From: Microtetraspora glauca
Lineage (GTDB): Bacteria; Actinomycetota; Actinomycetes; Streptomycetales; Streptomycetaceae
Length of the DNA stretch: 64,000 nucleotides
NCBI GenBank assembly: GCA_000721275.1
Contig: JOFO01000003.1
Location: 1-64,000, forward strand
Direction of reading: 5' to 3'
The position numbers and the translations under genes were made by a program. Below the pieces are notes generated by a model. It was not told the origin of the DNA. It saw only the letters and a program-made list of their open reading frames with translations, and searched no databases. Positions 31,415 through 39,670 of the stretch are shown here, one piece after another; positions within the stretch are counted from its first letter, which is position 1, and each line of letters begins with the position of its first letter.

Positions 31415-33013
31415 TCAGGCCAGGGCGACCAGGTCCGCGTAGTCCGGGCCCCACAGGTCCTCGACGCCGTCCGGGAGCAGGATGATCCGCTCGGGGTCGA
31501 GCGCCTCGACGGCGCCCTCGTCGTGGGTGACCAGGACGACCGCCCCCTTGTAGGTGCGCAGCGCGCCGAGGATCTCCTCGCGGCTCGCGGGGTCGAGGTT
31601 GTTGGTCGGCTCGTCGAGCAGCAGCACGTTGGCCGAGGAGACGACCAGGGTCGCCAGCGCGAGCCGGGTCTTCTCGCCGCCGGAGAGCACCCCGGCCGGC
31701 TTGTCGACGTCGTCGCCGGAGAAGAGGAAGGAGCCGAGCACCTTGCGGACCTCGACCAGGTCGAGGTCGGGCGCGGCGGAGCGCATGTTCTCCAGGACCG
31801 TGCGGTCGGGGTCCAGGGTCTCGTGCTCCTGCGCGTAGTAGCCGAGCTTGAGGCCGTGGCCGGGGGTGACCTGGCCGGTGTCGGGCTGCTCGACGCCGCC
31901 GAGGAGGCGCAGCAGGGTGGTCTTGCCGGCGCCGTTGAGGCCGAGGATGACGACGCGGGAGCCCTTGTCGATGGCCAGGTCGACGTCGGTGAAGATCTCC
32001 AGGGAGCCGTACGACTTCGACAGGCCCTCCGCGGTGAGCGGGGTCTTGCCGCAGGGCGCGGGCTCGGGGAAGCGCAGCTTGGCGACCTTGTCCGAGACGC
32101 GGACCGCCTCCAGGCCGGAGAGCAGGCGCTCGGCGCGCTTGGCCATGTTCTGCGCGGCGACGGTCTTGGTGGCCTTGGCGCGCATCTTGTCGGCCTGCGA
32201 GTTGAGCGCGGCGGCCTTCTTCTCGGCGTTCTGGCGCTCGCGCTTGCGGCGCTTCTCGTCGGCCTCGCGCTGCTGCTGGTACAGCTTCCAGCCCATGTTG
32301 TAGACGTCGATGACGGAGCGGTTGGCGTCCAGGTAGAAGACCTTGTTGACGACGGTCTCGACCAGGTCGACGTCGTGGGAGATCACGATGAAGCCGCCGC
32401 GGTAGGTCTTGAGGTAGTCGCGGAGCCAGGTGATCGAGTCGGCGTCGAGGTGGTTCGTGGGCTCGTCGAGGAGCAGGGTGTCGGCGTCCGAGAAGAGGAT
32501 CCGGGCCAGCTCGATCCGGCGGCGCTGACCGCCGGAGAGGGTGTGCAGCGGCTGGCCGAGGACGCGGTCGGGCAGGCCGAGGGCGGCGGCGATGGTGGCC
32601 GCCTCGGCCTCGGCGGCGTACCCGCCCTTGGTGAGGAACTCGGTCTCCTGGCGCTCGTACTGCTTGAGGGCCTTCTCGCGGGTGGCGCCGGAGCCGTTCG
32701 CGATCCGCTCCTCGTTCTGCCGCATCTTGCGGATCAGGACGTCGAGGCCGCGGGCGGACAGGACGCGGTCGCGGGCGAGGACGTCGAGGTCGCCGGTGCG
32801 CGGGTCCTGCGGGAGGTAGCCGACCTCGCCGGAGCGGGTGATGGTGCCGGCGGCGGGCTGGCCCTCGCCGGCCAGGCACTTGGTGAGGGTGGTCTTGCCG
32901 GCGCCGTTGCGGCCGACGAGGCCGATGCGGTCGCCCTTGGCGACGCGGAACGAGGCGTTCTCGATGAGGATGCGGGCGCCGGCGCGCAGCTCGATGCCGG
33001 AAGCGGTGATCAC
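31415..33013 (-). CDS. ABC-F family ATPase
   Basis: A 532-residue soluble protein with two ABC domains and no membrane part, the ABC-F layout. Walker A motifs are VGRNGAGKTT (about residues 33-42) and LGLNGAGKTT; signatures are LSGGQRRRIELARIL and LSGGEKTRLALATL; both are followed by LLLDEPTN. The linker (NMGWKLYQQQREADEKRRKR, highly charged) is the region that reaches into the ribosome in this family. ABC-F proteins act on translating ribosomes, some as antibiotic-resistance factors, others as housekeeping factors; no resistance cluster is nearby. The GTG start has GGAG 9-12 bases upstream. A possible leader ORF lies 58 bases upstream. Confidence 0.9.
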   Translation of the reverse strand: MITASGIELRAGARILIENASFRVAKGDRIGLVGRNGAGKTTLTKCLAGEGQPAAGTITRSGEVGYLPQDPRTGDLDVLARDRVLSARGLDVLIRKMRQNEERIANGSGATREKALKQYERQETEFLTKGGYAAEAEAATIAAALGLPDRVLGQPLHTLSGGQRRRIELARILFSDADTLLLDEPTNHLDADSITWLRDYLKTYRGGFIVISHDVDLVETVVNKVFYLDANRSVIDVYNMGWKLYQQQREADEKRRKRERQNAEKKAAALNSQADKMRAKATKTVAAQNMAKRAERLLSGLEAVRVSDKVAKLRFPEPAPCGKTPLTAEGLSKSYGSLEIFTDVDLAIDKGSRVVILGLNGAGKTTLLRLLGGVEQPDTGQVTPGHGLKLGYYAQEHETLDPDRTVLENMRSAAPDLDLVEVRKVLGSFLFSGDDVDKPAGVLSGGEKTRLALATLVVSSANVLLLDEPTNNLDPASREEILGALRTYKGAVVLVTHDEGAVEALDPERIILLPDGVEDLWGPDYADLVALA

Positions 33014-33071
33014 GGACAGACTCCAGTGGGGGAATGCGGTGGACGACGGCGGGTGACGGGCTGCGGCCCCG

Positions 33072-33113
33072 CTAGTGCACCCAGGGGAGGATCAGCCAGT
33101 GAAGAATGCCCAT
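33072..33113 (-). CDS. Candidate leader peptide upstream of the ABC-F gene
   Basis: A 13-codon ORF encoding MGILHWLILPWVH, with stop TAG, sits 58 bases upstream of the ABC-F start on the same strand. TAGAAT, a good -10 element (33120-33125), lies 6 bases before its ATG, so the transcript may begin at or next to the ATG (leaderless). It uses ATT, CTT and TAG, rare in this genome. Upstream peptides control several ABC-F resistance genes by stalling. This is an inference; it may be chance. Confidence 0.35.
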   Translation of the reverse strand: MGILHWLILPWVH

Positions 33114-33289
33114 GCGGCCATTCTATCGGGCGCATGCAACTGGTTTTCGGCCACGCGGGCGACGGGACCGTGTTCGGGACCTTCCCCTCATCGCTCACCA
33201 GGGGGAACAAAAGGGGCGGTGCGCGCGGGAGCGGCCGATACTCGGCGGAGGGCGGCGGTCGCGCCGCCGCGGTGACGCGGAGGTGGACC

Positions 33290-34183
33290 GTGCAGTTCGA
33301 CGACGACGCCCGTCTGGACACCTCCGAGGTGAAGGACGTCCGCGGCAGCCGCATCCCCGGCGGGAAGGCGACCGTCGGCGGCGGCCTCGTCGGCCTCATC
33401 GCCCTGGTCCTCGGCGTCCTCTTCGGGGTCGGCCCCGACCAGCTGGGCCTCTCCGGCGGCGGCGAGGACGAGCCCGCCGCCTCCGCCTCCTCCGCGGCCG
33501 AGGTGAACCGGTCCTGCCGGACCGGCGCGGACGCCAACACCCGCGAGGACTGCCGGACCGTCGCCGTCGTCAACAGCCTCCAGGACTACTGGCGCGGGGA
33601 GTACGCCCGCCGCGGCGGCGCCTACACCGACGCCTCCACCGTGCTGTTCAGCCGACGGGTCGGCACGGCCTGCGGCGCGGCGACCTCCGCCGTCGGACCC
33701 TTCTACTGCCCCGGCGACCGGAAGGTCTACCTGGACCTCGGCTTCTTCGAGGAGCTGCGGACCCGGTTCGGCTCCAGCGGCGGCCCCTTCGCCCAGGCGT
33801 ACGTGGTGGCCCACGAGTACGGGCACCACGTGCAGAACCTGATGGGGACGCTCGGCCGGGCCCAGGACGGGCGGACCGGCGCGGACTCCAACGCGGTCCG
33901 GGTCGAGCTCCAGGCGGACTGCTACGCGGGCGTCTGGGCCCGGCACGCGACGAGCACCCCCGACGAGTCCACCGGCCGGCCACTGATCACGCGCCTCGAC
34001 GAGACGGACATCCGGGACGGCCTGGACGCGGCGGCGGCCGTGGGCGACGACCGGATCCAGGAGCGCTTCCAGGGGCGGGTCACCCCGGAGAGCTGGACGC
34101 ACGGCTCGGCGGCACAGCGCCAGGAATGGTTCGCCACCGGCTACCGGACCGGCGACATGGCACGGTGCAACACCTTCCGCTGA
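33290..34183 (+). CDS. Neutral zinc metallopeptidase (YpfJ-like)
   Basis: A 297-residue membrane-anchored metalloprotease. A short cytoplasmic head (QFDDDARLDTSEVKDVRG) is followed by one helix (GLVGLIALVLGVLFGVGP, about residues 33-50) and an extracellular domain with zinc site HEYGHH (His175, Glu176, His179) and a downstream ELQADCYAGVWA glutamate. This matches the neutral zinc metallopeptidase family with E. coli YpfJ. I chose GTG 33290, preceded by GGAGGTGG. Divergent from the ABC-F gene. Confidence 0.88.
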   Translation: MQFDDDARLDTSEVKDVRGSRIPGGKATVGGGLVGLIALVLGVLFGVGPDQLGLSGGGEDEPAASASSAAEVNRSCRTGADANTREDCRTVAVVNSLQDYWRGEYARRGGAYTDASTVLFSRRVGTACGAATSAVGPFYCPGDRKVYLDLGFFEELRTRFGSSGGPFAQAYVVAHEYGHHVQNLMGTLGRAQDGRTGADSNAVRVELQADCYAGVWARHATSTPDESTGRPLITRLDETDIRDGLDAAAAVGDDRIQERFQGRVTPESWTHGSAAQRQEWFATGYRTGDMARCNTFR

Positions 34184-34238
34184 CCGGCCGGCGGGCCGCC
34201 GGTGCCCGCGCGGGCGGACGCCGCCTGACAGACTGTGT

Positions 34239-34260
34239 TCCAGGTCACATGTGACCTGGA
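34239..34260. promoter_or_regulatory. Perfect 22-bp palindrome upstream of the VOC gene
   Basis: CCAGGTCACATGTGACCTGG (34240-34259) plus one more base pair on each side is a perfect palindrome without spacer, 30 bases before the ATG of the VOC gene. The position between a likely promoter and start suggests a repressor operator. Confidence 0.6.
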
Positions 34261-34289
34261 GCCCGACCGACCGAGAGGGAGTGAGCGGG

Positions 34290-34688
34290 ATGTCCGAGGC
34301 ACCCGACATCTGTCCGGCCCTGAAGTACCGGGACGCGAAGGCGGCGATCCGGCTGCTCACGGAGGCGTTCGGCTTCACCGCGACGGCGGTGTACGAGGGC
34401 GAGGACGGCCTGGTCGCGCACGCCGAGCTCAGCTACGGCAACGGCACGGTGATGCTCGGCAGCACCGGCACCGACAGCGTCTTCGACAAGGCGATGGGCG
34501 CGGGCGGGCCGGTGGGGGTCTACGTCCGCGTGCGGGACGTGGACGAGCACCACGCCCGGGCCGTCGAGCACGGCGTGGAGATCGTGATGCCGCCCACCGA
34601 CCAGGAGTACGGCTCCCGGGACTACATGGCGAAGGACGCCGAGGGCAACGTGTGGAGCTTCGGCACGTACGCCCCCGGCAGCGGCTGA
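34290..34688 (+). CDS. VOC-family protein (glyoxalase/bleomycin-resistance fold)
   Basis: A 132-residue VOC protein of the PhnB-like/3-demethylubiquinone-like group: ICPALKYRDAKAAIRLLTEAFGF at the start (split: ICPALKYRDAKAAIR, LLTEAFGF), a GTVMLGS strand, and SRDYMAKDAEGNVWSFGTY at the end, where a metal-ligand Glu is expected but the family is variable. Substrate unknown; some such proteins bind antibiotics. The ATG has AGAGGGAG upstream; in-frame GTG 34281 is an alternative. It has a striking operator-like palindrome upstream. Confidence 0.82.
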   Translation: MSEAPDICPALKYRDAKAAIRLLTEAFGFTATAVYEGEDGLVAHAELSYGNGTVMLGSTGTDSVFDKAMGAGGPVGVYVRVRDVDEHHARAVEHGVEIVMPPTDQEYGSRDYMAKDAEGNVWSFGTYAPGSG

Positions 34689-34711
34689 CCCGCCGCCCCC
34701 TCGCCGCTCCG

Positions 34712-36193
34712 TCAGGCGCCGCCCGTGTGCACCTGGAACGCGGCCCGGCGGACCGCCTTCGCCAGGGCCGGGTCCGGGTGGGCGGCGGCCAGCGCCACCA
34801 GCACCTGCACGGTCCGCGGATGGCCGACGGCCCTGATCTCGTCGAGCAGCGCCGGCACCGTGCCCTGCACGGCCGAGTCCAGGTGCCGCACCAGCAGCTC
34901 GCTCTCGCCGTGGTCCGCGACGGCCGCCGCGGTGTCCACCCACAGCCAGGTCGCCTCCTCGCGGGTCAGGACCTCCGGGGCGTCGTCGGGGTCGGTGCCC
35001 TCGTACTCGGCGAGCCACAGCAGCGCGTACGGGCGCAGCGACGGCTCCGCGAGCGCGGCCCGGACCTCCGCCTCCGCGGGGGCGCCGACGACCCGCAGCG
35101 CCTCGAACGCGAGCCCGCGCAGCAGGGCGTCCTCGCCGCGCGCGGCGGCCAGCAGCTCGGCGACCGCGCTGGACAGGGTGCGGGCCGCGAGCCAGGCGCG
35201 GTACTCGTCGCGGGCCGGGCCCGGGGTGAGCCGGGCGCAGCCGCGGAGCATATCGGCGGCGGACTGCTCGATGTTGCCGGCGGGGCTCTGGGCGGCGACG
35301 CAGATCTGCTCCAGCTTGACCCAGACCGCCCAGTTGCCGAGCGGCGTCAGGGTCGCGTGACGTCCCTCCGGCCCGTCCGGCCCGGCCGGCGTGTCCAGGG
35401 TGAGCGCGCCGACCTCCGCGAGGCCCTCCAGGGCCCAGTCGAGGAGGGCGGGCAGCCCCTCGGCGGGGGCGGTCGGCCGCTCCTGCGCGGGAACGGCGGC
35501 GGGTGCGGCACCGGGGACGCCGTCGCCCGGGACCTCGCAGCGCTCCTCGCGGAGTTCGTCCACGCGCTGGCCCAGCAGGTCGAGCAGGACCGGTACGAGG
35601 ACGGGCCCGTGGGAGAGCTGGAGCAGCGACAGGACCTGCGGCACCGCCTCCACGACCTCGGCGACCGCGCCCGGCGCCACGCCCTCCGGCGCCGGATGCA
35701 CCAGTGACCAGGCGTCGAGCAGCGCGACCCAGCCGCGGAGCACCGCGGAGTCGTCCCGGTCCCAGGCCTGGAGCCGCCAGCCGGGGCGGACCGTGGCGCC
35801 GTGCAGCTCGACGAGACCGGCGAGCCGGGCCCGGTCCCAGCCGGCCCGGACCCGATCCGGCGTCAGGCCGAGGTCGGCGGCGGCCCGTTCGACGGCGGCG
35901 GTGCCGTCGAGGGGGCCGGCGGCCGAAGCGGAAGCGGCGTCGGCGACGGCACGGGGACCCGTCTGCGGGCCGCGCGGCGCGGCGGCCCAGCGGGCGATCC
36001 GTACGGCGTCGGCGAGGACCAGCCGCGCCTGCCGGGCCAGTTCCGCCCGGGGCGGGGTGCCCTCCGGCGGCCTCGGGGCAGGCCGGGTGCGCCGCGTCGT
36101 CGCGGCCCGTCGGGCGGTGGCCAGCGACCGCGGACGGACGAGTCGGAGTCTGGAGTTGCGCGCCAATGGTTCATCGGGCTTTCGAGACGTCAC
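34712..36193 (-). CDS. Conserved Ala/Leu-rich protein, unknown function
   Basis: A 493-residue, helix-rich protein without signal peptide or membrane segments. The N-terminal third includes a possible winged-helix-like region (ADLGLTPDRVRAGWDRARLAGLVEL); the C-terminal half looks like HEAT-type repeats (AEVRAALAEPSLRPYALLWLAE ... split: AEVRAALAEP, SLRPYALLWLAE; and TVQVLVALAAAHPDPALAKAV split as TVQVLVALAAAHPDP, ALAKAV). A similar plan is seen in conserved Streptomyces hypothetical proteins. GTG 36193 is my start choice; a TTG at about 36166 is possible and neither has a ribosome site. Confidence 0.68.
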   Translation of the reverse strand: MTSRKPDEPLARNSRLRLVRPRSLATARRAATTRRTRPAPRPPEGTPPRAELARQARLVLADAVRIARWAAAPRGPQTGPRAVADAASASAAGPLDGTAAVERAAADLGLTPDRVRAGWDRARLAGLVELHGATVRPGWRLQAWDRDDSAVLRGWVALLDAWSLVHPAPEGVAPGAVAEVVEAVPQVLSLLQLSHGPVLVPVLLDLLGQRVDELREERCEVPGDGVPGAAPAAVPAQERPTAPAEGLPALLDWALEGLAEVGALTLDTPAGPDGPEGRHATLTPLGNWAVWVKLEQICVAAQSPAGNIEQSAADMLRGCARLTPGPARDEYRAWLAARTLSSAVAELLAAARGEDALLRGLAFEALRVVGAPAEAEVRAALAEPSLRPYALLWLAEYEGTDPDDAPEVLTREEATWLWVDTAAAVADHGESELLVRHLDSAVQGTVPALLDEIRAVGHPRTVQVLVALAAAHPDPALAKAVRRAAFQVHTGGA

Positions 36194-36339
36194 GGGGTGC
36201 AGTCTTCCCGCTGACGCCCCGAAAGCCCAATCGGAATCCCCCGGGCCCCGCACCGGGCCGGTCGTCCGCGGCCCGGGCCGCCGCCGCGCCGCGGGCCGCC
36301 GCGCCGCCCCGCGCGGAACGCCTGCCCGCGCGCAGGGGG

Positions 36340-37449
36340 TTACAGGAGGGGGGTGAGGTAGCGGCGGAGGGCTTCCTCGTAGCGGAGGGGGTCGGCGTTC
36401 CACATCGCCGCGTGGGGCGCCTGCCGCACCGGGAGGAGCGTCACCAGGTCCGGCCGGCGCGCGGCCAGGTCGACCGACGGCTCCCAGGGGGCGATCGTGT
36501 CGTCGGGGCCGTGCGCCAGCAGCACCGGGACGCGCAGGCCCGTCGTGTGGTCGGGGTGCGGCCCGGTGCGGCCGAGCGCGGCGCGGACCGCGAGCGGGAC
36601 CAGCGGGGCCGGCACGCCGCGCGCCGCGGCGAGGTTGCGGACGGTCGCCTCCCAGTCGAGGACCGGCGAGTCGAGGACGAGGCCGGCGATCCGGTCCCGT
36701 ACCCCCGACTCGGCGGCGGCGCGCAGCGCCATGGTGGCGCCGGTGCCCCAGCCGTGGACGACGATCTTCGCCGCGCCGCGCCGGACGGCGTACCGCAGGA
36801 CCGCGTCGACGTCCCGCCACTCGGTGTCGCCGAGCTGCGCGAGGCCGTCGGCCGGCCGGGGGGCGCCCGCGTCGCCGCGGTAGGCGGGGACGAGGACGGG
36901 GACGCGGCGGCGCGCGTAGAAGGGGACGAGGTTCAGCGCGTGCTCGCGGCCGGCGCCGATGCCGTGCAGGGCGACGACCCAGGTGGCGCGGGGGCCGGTG
37001 ACCAGCCAGGCGGGGAGGGGGCCGAGCTCGCCGGGGATCTCGACGTCCTCGTGGGGCAGGCCGAGCGCGGTCTCCGGGGTGCCGGTGTGCAGCTGCGGGG
37101 TGAGCCGGACGCGGCTGCCGGGGGCGAGCGCCCCGGTCTCGACGCGTTCCAGGCGGCGGACGACGGTGTCGGCGGTGTGCGGGACGCGGTCGAGGACCGG
37201 TCCGGCGACCGCGTGCAGGCCGGGCCCCGCCATCCCGTACGTGCCGGGGCGGAGCGAGGCGAGGCTGCGGGTCAGGGTGACCCGCTCGGGTCCCGTGGCG
37301 TGCACGGTGAGCTTGGGGTCGCCGGGAAGGGGCCGCCCGGAGGCGGCCTTGAGGGCGACGTCGCTGGCGTACCGGCCGGCCGCCACCGCGGCCGCGCCGA
37401 CACCGATCAGGGTGGTGACGGCCGCTGCCGTCGCTGTAGCCGGGCGCAC
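36340..37449 (-). CDS. Alpha/beta hydrolase with Gly at the nucleophile position
   Basis: A 369-residue alpha/beta hydrolase-fold protein with an N-terminal helix (ATAAAVTTLIGVGAAAVAAG) that may be a membrane anchor. The fold is recognisable (WVVALHGIGAGREHALNL, then VPVLVPAYRGDAGAP, and LLAHGPDDTIAPWE with the acid, APHAAMWN with the His). The nucleophile elbow, however, is GWGTG: Gly235 (GGC) where Ser (AGC) is expected in GxSxG. So it may be inactive or use Thr236. Start is GTG 37449. The much longer open frame to 39357 is antisense to the phosphate transporter and not real. Confidence 0.8.
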   Translation of the reverse strand: MRPATATAAAVTTLIGVGAAAVAAGRYASDVALKAASGRPLPGDPKLTVHATGPERVTLTRSLASLRPGTYGMAGPGLHAVAGPVLDRVPHTADTVVRRLERVETGALAPGSRVRLTPQLHTGTPETALGLPHEDVEIPGELGPLPAWLVTGPRATWVVALHGIGAGREHALNLVPFYARRRVPVLVPAYRGDAGAPRPADGLAQLGDTEWRDVDAVLRYAVRRGAAKIVVHGWGTGATMALRAAAESGVRDRIAGLVLDSPVLDWEATVRNLAAARGVPAPLVPLAVRAALGRTGPHPDHTTGLRVPVLLAHGPDDTIAPWEPSVDLAARRPDLVTLLPVRQAPHAAMWNADPLRYEEALRRYLTPLL

Positions 37450-37845
37450 GCCCCCAGTCTCGGCACGGGGGCGGCGGGCTGCCACCGGGGCGGGGCCGGG
37501 CGGGTGCGGGGCGGGTGCCGGGGGACGGCGCGCGGGGGGTTCGGAAGCGCCCCCCGGGGGAGTGACATGGGTCTCCTCGGCGCGTGCCCCGTGCGGGTGA
37601 CGCCGTCCAGAGGGTGGAACGCCCCGATCGCGACGAAGGCGGCGTGGGCCCGATGCGTCCCGTGGCGTCCGGGATTCACCGGGGTCGCGGGGTGACCGGA
37701 TGGTGGACACGGCGGCGTCCGGGAGGCGAAGCGGAACCTCACGACCCCGGTTCGGGACACCGTGATGCCCTGCCCAGTTCACCTTCCGTTCACTCAGGTT
37801 GCCTACGTTCGTCCAGCCACTGACGTCAAACGATTGCCTGGGTAA
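37450..37845 (+). promoter_or_regulatory. Long upstream region of the pit gene
   Basis: These 396 bases between the divergent hydrolase and phosphate-transporter genes contain no supportable gene. The right end holds the PHO box and promoter described separately; the left end must carry the hydrolase promoter, which I could not identify. Confidence 0.5.
37777..37809 (+). promoter_or_regulatory. PHO box (PhoP binding site) for the phosphate transporter
   Basis: Two adjacent 11-base direct repeats, GTTCACCTTCC (37777-37787) and GTTCACTCAGG (37788-37798), and a weaker third (37799-37809) match the Streptomyces PHO-box consensus GTTCACC plus four bases. The last unit overlaps a -10-like TACGTT (37804-37809), and the first covers the -35 region, as in PhoP-activated or repressed promoters. 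It is 37 bases before the pit ATG. Confidence 0.75.
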
Positions 37846-39114
37846 ATGGAACACATCACGCTGCTGCTCGCCATTGTGGTCGTGACAGCTCTCGTGTTCG
37901 ATTTCACGAACGGTTTCCACGACACCGCGAACGCGATGGCCACCACCATCTCGACCGGTGCTCTCAAGCCCAAGACGGCGGTGGCCATGTCCGCCGTGCT
38001 GAACCTGGTCGGCGCGTTCCTGTCCGTCGAGGTCGCCAACACGATCTCCAAGGGACTGGTGAACGAGGAGGGCATCCAGCCCGAAGTGATCCTCGCCGCG
38101 CTCGTCGGCGCGATCCTCTGGAACCTGCTGACCTGGCTGGTCGGACTGCCCTCCAGCTCCTCGCACGCCCTCATGGGCGGCCTCATCGGCGCGACCGTCG
38201 CCTCGATCGGCTTCAGCGGCGTGAACGGCGACGTCGTCGTCACCAAGGTCCTCCTCCCGGCGATCGCCGCCCCGATCGTCGCCGGCGTGGCCTCGATGCT
38301 CGCCGCCCGGCTGACGTACCGGATCGACCGGAACGCGGACGCCAAGACCACGGAGAAGGGCTACCGCGCCGGCCAGATCGCCTCCGCCGGTCTCGTCTCC
38401 CTCGCCCACGGCACCAACGACGCCCAGAAGACCATGGGCATCATCACCCTCGCCCTGGTCGCCGGCGGCGCGCTCGTCCCCGGCTCCAACCCGCCCCTGT
38501 GGGTCATCGTCTCCGCCGGTCTGGCGATCGCGCTCGGCACCTACCTCGGCGGCTGGCGCATCATCCGCACCATGGGCAAGGGCCTCACCGACCTCCAGCC
38601 GCAGCAGGGCTTCGCCGCCCAGACCAGCGCCGCGACGGTCATCCTGGCCTCCTCCCACCTCGGCTACTCCCTCTCCACCACGCACGTCTGCTCCGGCGGC
38701 GTGATGGGCGCGGGCCTCGGCCGCAAGGGCGGCGTCGTCCGCTGGTCGACCGCCACCCGCATGTTCGCCGCCTGGGGCCTCACCCTGCCGGCCGCCGGCC
38801 TCGTCGCCGCCGGCGCCGAGTTCGTGGCCCGCCAGGGCGACTGGGGCGTCTTCCTCGTCGCCGGCTTCCTGGTCGCCTCCTGCCTCGGCATCTGGCTCTA
38901 CTCCCGCCGCCAGGTCGTCGACCACACCAACGTCAACGACGACGACGACACCCCGGGCCAGTCCGCGGGCGTCGTGACCACGGCCATCGCCGCCGTCACC
39001 CCGCCGCCGGCCGGCTCCGTCGCCGCCGTCGCGGACGAGGGCCTCAAGACCACCATCCCCGCGCCGGGTCCGAACGACCCCGCCGCTCCCCCGGCCCCCG
39101 CCGCCGCGGTCTGA
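37846..39114 (+). CDS. Low-affinity inorganic phosphate transporter Pit
   Basis: A 422-residue PiT-family membrane protein with about ten helices. The family signatures are FDFTNGFHDTANAMATTIST near the N-terminus and its repeat LAHGTNDAQKTMGIITLALV in the second half, the duplicated phosphate-binding segments of PiT proteins, plus GLPSSSSHALMGGLIG and LSTTHVCSGGVMG. The C-terminus is Asp/Pro/Ala-rich and cytoplasmic. Uptake is with metal-phosphate or protons. A PHO box in front suggests control by PhoR-PhoP. It is followed at 40 bases by a small membrane gene. Confidence 0.92.
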   Translation: MEHITLLLAIVVVTALVFDFTNGFHDTANAMATTISTGALKPKTAVAMSAVLNLVGAFLSVEVANTISKGLVNEEGIQPEVILAALVGAILWNLLTWLVGLPSSSSHALMGGLIGATVASIGFSGVNGDVVVTKVLLPAIAAPIVAGVASMLAARLTYRIDRNADAKTTEKGYRAGQIASAGLVSLAHGTNDAQKTMGIITLALVAGGALVPGSNPPLWVIVSAGLAIALGTYLGGWRIIRTMGKGLTDLQPQQGFAAQTSAATVILASSHLGYSLSTTHVCSGGVMGAGLGRKGGVVRWSTATRMFAAWGLTLPAAGLVAAGAEFVARQGDWGVFLVAGFLVASCLGIWLYSRRQVVDHTNVNDDDDTPGQSAGVVTTAIAAVTPPPAGSVAAVADEGLKTTIPAPGPNDPAAPPAPAAAV

Positions 39115-39154
39115 GCCCCCTCCCGCGCACCCCCTAAGGAAACCGGAACCAGCC

Positions 39155-39376
39155 ATGAAGATCGACTGGGCAGCTCTCGGCTCCGTCTTCGGAGTCAGCC
39201 TCGTGGCGACCGTCGCCCTCGTGGGCCTCTTCACCCTCGGGATCGTCGGCCTCGGCAAGCAGGAGAAGGCCGCCGCCGCGGGCGGCTCCGCCGTCCTGGC
39301 CCGCACCGGCGCGTACGCCTGCTTCGCGCTGTGCGCGGCGGCCGTCGCGTACGGCATCTACCTGATCGTCGCCTGA
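39155..39376 (+). CDS. Small two-helix membrane protein beside pit
   Basis: A 73-residue protein with two transmembrane helices (about 10-34 and 49-72) joined by a polar loop (KQEKAAAAGGS). AAGGAAACC lies upstream of the ATG, and it follows pit by 40 bases, so the two are probably one operon. Role unknown, possibly an accessory to the transporter. Confidence 0.75.
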   Translation: MKIDWAALGSVFGVSLVATVALVGLFTLGIVGLGKQEKAAAAGGSAVLARTGAYACFALCAAAVAYGIYLIVA

Positions 39377-39391
39377 CCCGCGACACCCCTG

Positions 39392-39430
39392 GGGCCGGGC
39401 CCGCACCTCGCACGAGGGCGGGCCCGGCCC
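39392..39430 (+). terminator. Terminator of the pit operon
   Basis: A 13-bp stem (GGGCCGGGCCCGC at 39392-39404 with 39418-39430) continues, after one bulged A, into CCTCG-ca-CGAGG. It starts 15 bases after the small membrane gene and just before the cobalamin riboswitch, so it insulates the two units. Confidence 0.8.
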
Positions 39431-39477
39431 TCGTGTCTGTGGCGCTCCGCACAGTGACCCGTCGCAGGTCAAGGTGA

Positions 39478-39632
39478 GTTGACGGCCGTTCGCGGGGCGT
39501 GGTGGACTGCCGGGGCCAGTACGGCGGCAATGGAGAGGAAGCCCGGTGCGATTCCGGCGCGGTCCCGCCACTGTGACCGGCCCCGGTGAACAGCCCGGGC
39601 CGGAAGCCAGGAACTCTCGCCGCCCGTCACGT
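39478..39632 (+). ncRNA. Adenosylcobalamin riboswitch
   Basis: The 5' leader of cobD contains the conserved elements of the cobalamin riboswitch: GAAGCCCGGTGCGATTCCGG (about 39538), GGTCCCGCCACTGTGACCGG, and the B12 box GCCAGGAA (39606-39613), closed by a stem TGACGG (39480-39485) with CCGTCA (39624-39629). Downstream a small hairpin (CAGGG-cgcgga-CCCTG, 39638-39653) abuts the ribosome site GTGAGGA, so control is probably at translation start. Cobalamin binding should shut off the cob operon. Boundaries are approximate. Confidence 0.93.
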
Positions 39633-39670
39633 CGACCCAGGGCGCGGACCCTGAGTGAGGACACGCCGCC

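Noticed and set aside
31523..33289. A long plus-strand extension of the metallopeptidase frame over the ABC-F gene
   Set aside because: Val/Gly/Asp-rich shadow of the ABC-F gene; the real start is GTG 33290 with a good ribosome site.
36340..39357. A 1005-codon open frame on the minus strand extending the alpha/beta hydrolase
   Set aside because: The part beyond 37449 is antisense to the phosphate transporter and has Asp/Gly-rich shadow composition.
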